From Meandrina meandrites (lineage: Eukaryota > Cnidaria > Anthozoa > Scleractinia > Meandrinidae), in NCBI GenBank assembly GCA_963693305.1, contig OY855908.1, positions 33,589,305 through 33,653,304 of the forward strand: DNA of 64,000 nt, in the 5' to 3' direction. The translations under genes were made by a program, and so were the position numbers. Below are positions 57,770 through 64,000 of the stretch, one piece after another. The notes beneath the pieces were generated by a model. The model was not told where the DNA came from. It did no database searches and was given only the letters and a program-made list of their open reading frames with translations. Position 1 is the stretch's first letter. Each line of letters begins with the position of its first letter.

Positions 57770-58127
57770 TTAGTTCTGAAAAGCTGCATTCACCGTCCCA
57801 TTTGCGCCAGATGAATGCAGTTCGGACAAGTTAAACTCCTCTTGGCTCTCATAAACGTTGCTATTTCTGGAGTTTTTCTCAACTGCCAACTCAAACGGTG
57901 TTTTGGCTCTCACCCTGCCGCTTGGCTCAAACTCATCATCAGCAACAAAATGTGGGGGGTGGGGTCGCCCAGTCTTCTGTGCGTGGGAGCTGTGTGCTGT
58001 TCCCGGCCTCAGCATACCGTCTTTGTCCTTGTAGTACACATCACCACTGCGGTACGATACTTTACTGGCTTCGCTGTTCCGTCTGTTTGGCTGCTGCTGT
58101 AAGGAGTCATCTGTGTCTAGACCATAC
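57770..58127 (-). CDS. Copy 2 last exon: cytoplasmic tail
   Basis: TGTAAAAG|GTATGGTC in phase 2 gives YGLDTDDSLQQQPNRRNSEA, then TGRPHPPHFVADDEFE and NVYESQEEFNLSELHSSG, ending AAFQN and a stop at 57770-57772. It has tyrosines in acidic settings (VYESQEEF) and a PPHF stretch that could bind adaptors. No known domain is seen. Confidence 0.88.
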
Positions 58128-61100
58128 CTTTTACAAAAAACAAAAGTGAATTATAAAAAAACCTTCAACAACGAATCAAGTGGTCCACGGTTACTGCGCA
58201 TGGAAGGGTTATTGTGTTCTCTTGTGTCTGAGCAAAACACATTGGTTAGCTTGTCGGTAAATTTTGCATCACTTGTTCTTTTTGGATAGATTTTATATTT
58301 GCAATATTGCTTCCATGGATTCATTTAACTATCCCACTCGAGACAATCATTTGCACGGCTGTTGAACACTCAAAATTTTTTATAAAGGTTATACAGAAGT
58401 ACAACTGACTGTTCCGTTGGAAATCGGATTCCTGATCGAAGTGGAATTTAGAAGTGTTGGTTTTTGTGGTGGGAGCAAAACCGGAGAACCCGGAGAAAAT
58501 CCCTTGCAGCAAGGACGAGAACAAACAACAAACTCAGCCCATACACGACGCCGGTGCGCTATCGCTGGTCCCCTAAATGTAGATTTATTCTCACGTTCAA
58601 ACTTGTTTAGGTGGAGAGGGCGGAGGTACAAAATTGATAGGCAGAGAAAAATGAGTCTCGAACTTGTTTTATAACGATTGTGCGAAAATGCCAAGGGGCA
58701 AAATGTGTATAAGCTGTAATGCCCCGGGTACGAACGGCTTACCTTCCAGATGGTTTAGGTCTCTTTATAACCAAACACACCACTATAATGACGACTATCA
58801 GTAAAAGGAATGCGGCCACCATAACAGTCCACCACATGGTTTTGAAAAATCCCGCTGAGGAAAACAAAAATCGAATTATTCTAGATTAATTTTTATCATA
58901 TGGTTGCTTTGTGGCGAACAGCTCTGTTGTGCAGAGTCTCAGACAGAGTGTTGTGATTGCATGTAGGCTTGGACTAAAACTGTTCCTGGTAATTTCTAAC
59001 AAAAGCCTCCTATAAGCTGCTGTCGTTAATGTTTCAGCGAAACCAATGTGCCCTATGGAAAAGATAAGGGCTTCTTCCATGTCCAAAAGACCTGACATCA
59101 TGCAACCTATTTTGCAGATACTTCCGTTGGCAATTTTCATACTATGTCTTTTTATCCATCGAAGCCTGTAGACTGGCAACCGAAAGGTGAAAGTTTTTTT
59201 TATGTACGAGGCCATTGAGTGTTTATTTTAAATGTCTGAATATTATACGAGACTATTAAAATTTTACCTTCACATGTACGACCGTCTCCATCGTAGCCGT
59301 CGTTGCATGTACAGTCAAAAGATCCATCTGTGTTCACGCAAGTCGCATGTTGACCGCAATCGTCTTGGTGTGCCTCACACTCGTCAAAATCTTTAACGGA
59401 AAACAAAGTCAAAATAAGACAATATGTTCCTTGTGTTGTTAAGCAGTGCAACACCGTATTATGATCACGTTAATACGACCAACTGGTTGTTACGGAAAGT
59501 GCAGAGTGAATTTCATCGGTAAAAACCCCTTTGGTTCAAACACTGACCTTCTGAATGTTATTAACAACCACGTTTTGGAGTCCCCTACCATGTATTTTTG
59601 CAAACAAATCCAGTTAGCACGACCCTCGAAATGTCTGATTTGGCAAGAGGCAAAGATAGCAACTGAAACAAATTGTTTTCAGTTACAATTGAATGAGTCC
59701 GAGGTATCAGTCCGCTGTGCCGCCAACAGGAATCAAAGGGCACTTAACGATGGTTATGATTAACCTGTTAATACGATCACGTTTTTGTCATCCGTCGGTA
59801 CTCGTATTATATAACGGATTACACCTATTTGTTTACCTTCAATAACTGGAGTTTTCACTGCAAATGCACCGAGGTATGAATTGTTTAATCTCCCCATCAA
59901 TGCGTTCTTTAAATCTTGTATTGACCCAGTATATTCTGGACTTGTGAAGATTTGGTAATCTACGATGATACTACCGTTCCTTTTGAAATTAAAAATACAA
60001 ACAAAACGCATAATCAGAAATGGTACATTAGAAACAAAGAACTACGCCTGTCACGTGATGTTTTCAATGGCAAATGGTAATACAAATAGCATTGACAATA
60101 GGCTGTTTTAAGTTGTTAGCATCAGAACAACTTGATTTCAAGCCAAAAGGTTACCTCCAGCCTCGCTGCCACTCAAAGGCCAGGACACTGAGCGGACAAC
60201 TGCAAAATGGACTTTTTTGATACCACTAATGCTTAGCGCGAGATTTAGTGTGGGAAAAGAGACTCGAAATGGCTATGGGTTTTTTGCCCTACAGAAAAGT
60301 TTTTTCTATTATAAATTGTGTGAACGTTTGGATAACTAGTGATTAAGAGAGAGAAATAGCCGAGTGGGGATGACCAATAGTTGCTGAATGACCAAGCTTT
60401 GCCAAACAGCAACGTTTTACATAAAAAAATGTAATTTTTTTAACCTTTCAAATTATATTATATTGCCATTAAATCCCACACGTTTTAAAACATCAGTGGT
60501 CTCAAAATTGACAGCCTTATTAATTCCATCACGCTATTTCCATTTGCAGCAACTTTCACGTATTATCGCTTGCTTTCTGATTGAGAAGTCTTTGATAAGG
60601 TCACGTGGCAGCATTCTTCAAATGGTCTATTCAACGGCAAACCAGGCTTGCGGCTTTTGTACCGGTGCCTCATCCTACGCATAGAAAGGAGCCAACTAGC
60701 CATGCAATGTTGATTAGGACTCCGTATAATTAATACCTGAAATCAGTAACTTTACATCCATAATAGTAATTCTTGATGGACGATTGCTTGAATTCTTCGT
60801 TAACCTAAAAATAAGACAATGTGAACATTTTAAGAAAAAGCCATTTCCACAGGAAGAGGACAATGAAAAAGCGCTTAATATCAACAGAAGAACTTGGCAA
60901 CTTTTTATGGCCATAACTGCCTCTCGCTGTCCTTTCGTCTTCTATCAGAAGACCATCTTTTATTGCAATACAATTCTCGTTTGTTTTTTAAAACAGATAT
61001 GTATCTTTGCACCTGTTTATGGTTCGTGGCCTGAGCGACTTCAGATCTAAACAGTTGGCTGTGTTCAAACTTTTACAACAAGGCTCGCATGGCTTACCGT

Positions 61101-64000
61101 TGTTTCAAATTCTTCTTTGAAATCGAAATAATTCTCTGTTGATTTGTCCTTGTGAGACGTTCGATATATCCTGTCTGTTACAGTCAAAGTGCCTCTAAAC
61201 GTCTTGCAAGCTGCAAAACAGAGGGGAGAAAGAAGTAATTGTAGTAACCAACCTCATGTTTTGTAGCATCGTCTCTGTGATGGTTTTTCTATGAAGCTAC
61301 ATGAATGTATTTATAAGTTAGCCATTTGATCAATCTTTAAGGGACTATGAGGCAAACATTACAAAATTTGAGGAAAACGAGAGAAAGAGACTCGAAGTGA
61401 AAGATTAAGGCGGATTTACGATGATCGACGAACAACTTATATTTTTGTCATTGGTAACTCCTTGCATTTCTGTCTTATTGGCAGTTTAAGAAAGCAATAC
61501 CAAGGATTGAACTCACTACATGCATGCATGTATAATTTCTTGACAATGGTTTCCATTGTAATTATAAAAACACTGAGATTGGCAACATTCAACCTCCCAG
61601 AGTCGTCTGGTCAGTGAAATCCAAGATGGCGAATTGAACCCATTCTCCAGACGATTCTAGCCCCAGGTCACTGGTTTTTGACATATCCACAGGGTCTGCA
61701 ACTGTAGCACCACATGAGTGGTATAAAGTACCCGTAGAAGCCAGTTGCGTTATAAAGCAGCATGCAGACGCAAAATGAGACGTGTTTGAGAGTTTCAACA
61801 AAACTTACGTTTGCATGTTGCGTTGGCATTGACTTTGAAATGGCCAGGAACTTTGCATTCGCAGTCAAATCCACCGTTGTAATTCTGACACTGGCTGTCT
61901 GTACCGCATTTTCCAGCACTACATTCGTTTACATCTGTGCATTCAGAGAATAAGCCATGGTTACTTTCTATTGCCATTTCACAACTGGCCGTTAAACCTA
62001 CTAGAACAAACAACACTAATTTCGCCTAACTATTGTCATGCAGGCTGTAAAAACACAAAAGGGAAGCGTCAGCAAGGGATGCTTTCATTCTTGTCTCACT
62101 ATTTCCTCAGAATTTATATTAAAAACAGCACATACAATCAACACATGTAGTTAAACCACTGTTTGTATTCGTTAAAGCCCTTTTTCTCAATTAACGTTTT
62201 TGATTGGTTAATATTGATCCAAGTGGCACAGTTCAAATAGTCACACTGTAACATTGAAGCTTAAAAGAGGTTACCTTTGCAATCTCCGTCTTCGCTTGTT
62301 CTGGCCAATCCTCGTTTACATGGAGCCACGGTTGGAGGTGAAGGAGTACGCGGGGGTAATGTCTCCGTCAAGATGAACTCCGCTAATGTGAGTAGGTTTT
62401 CATTACCAAGACCTTGTAGTCCTCCGCCTCTGTAGTAAGCCATGTCATCCACAGTGTAATTCTTGAGCTTGGTCTGTTGCTCTGCTGTCCAACTAAAAAT
62501 ATACGTGACGTTCTGTATGGGAACACTGAGAAGCAAGTCAATGACATTGAAGATACTTTCGTTTTGCAGTGCTGTCAAATTCGTCCCCTTGGCTATGGCA
62601 AGGTCCATCAGTGACGAATTTGTCAAGGCCGTCTTAGCGTCGATGAACGGCTGAATAGATTGCTCCAAAACAGCTTGGAAATCTTTCACAGACATATTAT
62701 GTATTGCCTCAGTAGGGACTTCTATGAGGGTCGACAAACGATCAGGATCCATGCCAAGAGCCTTGGCAGCCCTTGAGTAGGCGTCCCTCACTATTGGAAG
62801 CACCAATAAAGACCACCGTGATGGAAGTGTTAGGTTAAACTCACGAGGAGGGACACTTAACTCATTTGGCAGCAAATGGGGGTCAAAATCGATTCGAAAA
62901 CGGAGTTGTATCATCGAATTCCACAGAATGTCCAGAATGTTACAGTCATTACACACTTGAGATGAGTTGACGTTAAAAATACTGGATGCTTTGCTTACGA
63001 GTTTGGAGCGATAGGCATTTAAAAGTGATGTGTATGAATTTCTTGGTAAGGCTAATAGCTCACTTGTCACCTCCCTAAAGGATTTAAGCAGCTTGATGTT
63101 GTCCGCGGTTTCTGATGTTAGGGTAGCAATATCATTCAGAGATACTGCACCAAGAACAGGCCAATCAAGAAATGAGGCATTCACAGCCCATGCAATCTTT
63201 GACCAGGGTAGTTGGAACAGGTCTTCGAACAATATTAATAGGGTGACGTTGTTCTTCACTTTAAAGCTGAATTTCGAAGACAGTTCGTCGACAGGTATGG
63301 TCGCTGCAGCAACTACCAATGCAACCTTTCTGCATGTCATGTCCCCGTTGTGTCCCAGCATTCAGACTATGATGGCATGTGGCAGTTTATTAGAGAGATC
63401 ATCCGTGGAGATTTCACAATAGATTGGAAGTTCCATGAAACTGTAGTTTCCCAGTACTTCAATTCCAGTTGAACTAAAGTTGTAGAGCAGCAAGAGGTCT
63501 GATTTTGTGAGGTTGATCCTATTCTCAATGAATTCCAAAATGGTAACATCCTGCAAAGATTCATTTGAAATTCCAATCTGATTTATAATCTGCAGCACCG
63601 ATTCTTTCTCCATGGCTCTTTTTCCTTTTAATAGTCTGGAAAAGGCATTATCCCATTTTGATTCGATCGCAGCTAGTGTTAAGTTCTGAAGGCCATCACT
63701 TGTTTCTTGCAATAACATTGCGAAATTGTGCGGCGATACACCTAGCTGCTGTTGTCCACTTTGAATGATCTCTTCCTTTAGAGGCGGTATCATTTCCGGC
63801 CACTCGGTTGGTGAAAGCTTACCGAGATTCCCGGGCTGCAAATTCAAAGCTGCGTCTAGCGATTTTAACGACACGTTGAATTTGGCTATGAGGTATTTAA
63901 ACAGCAATGGAACAACTTCTATTGGAAGCAATACATCATAATGGGTTTTATTTATGCCTCCAAACTGGATGAGCTCATCTTCATTTGTGTTAAACGATTC
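57770..64000 (-). CDS. Repeat-protein copy 2: membrane-anchored EGF-SEA-EGF protein, 5' end beyond window, in-frame TGA
   Basis: Minus-strand exons: 64000(open)-62275, 62000-61809, 61210-61098, 60804-60737, 59979-59837, 59390-59268, 58854-58743 and 58127-57770. Phases agree at every junction. The order is repeat ectodomain, Pro/Thr linker, calcium-binding EGF, SEA, second EGF, transmembrane helix, then a 118-residue cytoplasmic tail. The SEA cleavage motif F-R-N-G-S-I-I-V is present. The ectodomain exon is very close to copy 1 but has TGA at 63364-63362, where copy 1 has TCA (Ser980); the frame is open on both sides. A recent pseudogene, polymorphism, sequence error or readthrough are all possible. 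The rest of the gene looks intact. A type I, mucin-like cell-surface or cell-matrix protein is likely, with the function unknown. Confidence 0.85.
58743..58854 (-). CDS. Copy 2 exon: transmembrane segment
   Basis: TTTTCCTCAG|CGGGATTT to GGAAG|GTAAGC. It encodes AGFFKTMWW then a hydrophobic helix TVMVAAFLLLIVVIIVVCLV and the stop-transfer IKRPKPSGR. The EGF just outside and the tail after it make this a type I membrane protein. Confidence 0.92.
59268..59390 (-). CDS. Copy 2 exon: second EGF domain
   Basis: TTAAAG|ATTTTGACG to TGTGAAG|GTAAAA, phase 1 to 1. It encodes DFDECEAHQDDCGQHATCVN then DGSFDCTCNDGYDGDGRTCE, a complete six-cysteine calcium-binding EGF. Confidence 0.93.
59837..59979 (-). 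CDS. Copy 2 exon: SEA second half with cleavage motif
   Basis: TTCAAAAG|GAACGG completes Arg and gives RNGSIIVDYQIFTSPEYTGS, then a helix LKNALMGRLNNSYLGAF. G-S-I-I-V matches the SEA autoproteolysis motif G-S-x-x-V, with cleavage expected between Gly and Ser. The donor is GAAG|GTAAAC, phase 1. Confidence 0.9.
60012..60736. other. Intron of copy 2 gene, nothing recognised
   Basis: The exons on either side join in phase 2. No added exon, RNA gene or transposon end was seen. Confidence 0.5.
60737..61210 (-). CDS. Copy 2 exons: first half of SEA domain
   Basis: 61210-61098 encodes CKTFRGTLTVTDRIYRTSHK then KSTENYFDFKEEFETT. 60804-60737 encodes VNEEFKQSSIKNYYYGCKVT and DF, ending in phase 2. The F-x-G-x-L-x-V-T start and the E-F-x4-N-E-E-F helix fit SEA domains. 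Confidence 0.88.
61809..62000 (-). CDS. Copy 2 exon: calcium-binding EGF domain
   Basis: TTGTTCTAG|TAGGTTTAAC to AAAC|GTAAGT, phase 1 to 1. It encodes VGLTASCEMAIESNHG and then D-V-N-E-C-S-A-G-K-C-G-T, QCQNYNGGFDCEC and KVNANATCK. DVNEC plus the Asn/aromatic spacing marks a calcium-binding EGF module. Confidence 0.9.
62275..64000 (-). CDS. Copy 2 repeat exon (partial), with internal TGA
   Basis: It corresponds to copy 1 residues from about 770 to the end and leaves the window open. The Cys pair and the LPWSKIAWAVNASFLDW core are conserved. The linker TLPPRTPSPPTVAPCKRG follows, ending TGCAAAG|GTAACC. A TGA at 63364-63362 interrupts it. Identity to copy 1 is very high around 62560-62830 and 63370-63950, but clearly lower over the last 250 bp. 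Confidence 0.85.

Noticed and set aside
61589..61801. ORF between the first EGF exon and the SEA exon of copy 2
   Set aside because: The neighbouring exons already join in phase 1, and no good splice pair makes this an added exon.

Overview
This is eukaryotic, metazoan DNA. The genes are intron-rich, the DNA is AT-rich by eye, and non-autonomous DNA transposons, hairpin repeats and satellites are dense. The gene content (a full-length GRIP golgin, an animal-type plastin, and a secreted or membrane protein with EGF and SEA domains) suggests a non-bilaterian animal, most likely an anthozoan cnidarian such as a stony coral. That assignment is inferred from gene style, not from a search.

Layout. 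1-2530 is an 889-bp tandem array that runs off the left edge. It ends in an older, diverged copy that seems to be split by an insertion holding a 1.33-kb transposon with TA at both ends (2654-3984). 5800-10430 (minus) is a five-exon plastin/fimbrin gene of 617 codons. About 1 kb away, head to head, a golgin A4/golgin-245 orthologue (plus) starts at 11474. It runs about 29 kb, with 18 constitutive exons and three candidate alternative last exons. One exon (29930-35038) alone encodes 1703 residues of coiled coil. Its 8.6-kb intron 3 has collected several transposons, including a 2.06-kb element flanked by TTAA and a broken Myb/SANT-like transposon ORF. 41-47.9 kb is repeat-rich intergenic DNA with a GGT/GGC microsatellite and a 24-bp palindromic minisatellite.

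47.9-52 kb and 57.8-64 kb (both minus) hold two tandem copies of a gene for a large secreted, heavily N-glycosylated protein. It is built from repeats of about 335-340 residues that I do not recognise. Each complete repeat has a Cys pair 28-29 residues apart and an L-x-W-x4-W-A-x7-D/E-x0-W core. Copy 1 has the signal peptide and the whole ectodomain, but I find no 3' exons for it. Copy 2, cut by the right edge, continues through calcium-binding EGF, SEA, EGF, transmembrane and cytoplasmic exons, but carries one in-frame TGA in the repeat exon.

How the genes relate: plastin bundles actin and golgin A4 tethers vesicles at the trans-Golgi. They share a divergent promoter region, but no common pathway is implied. 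The repeat-protein pair is the least explained and most interesting part. The two copies form a mosaic of nearly identical and clearly diverged blocks, which points to recent duplication or gene conversion.
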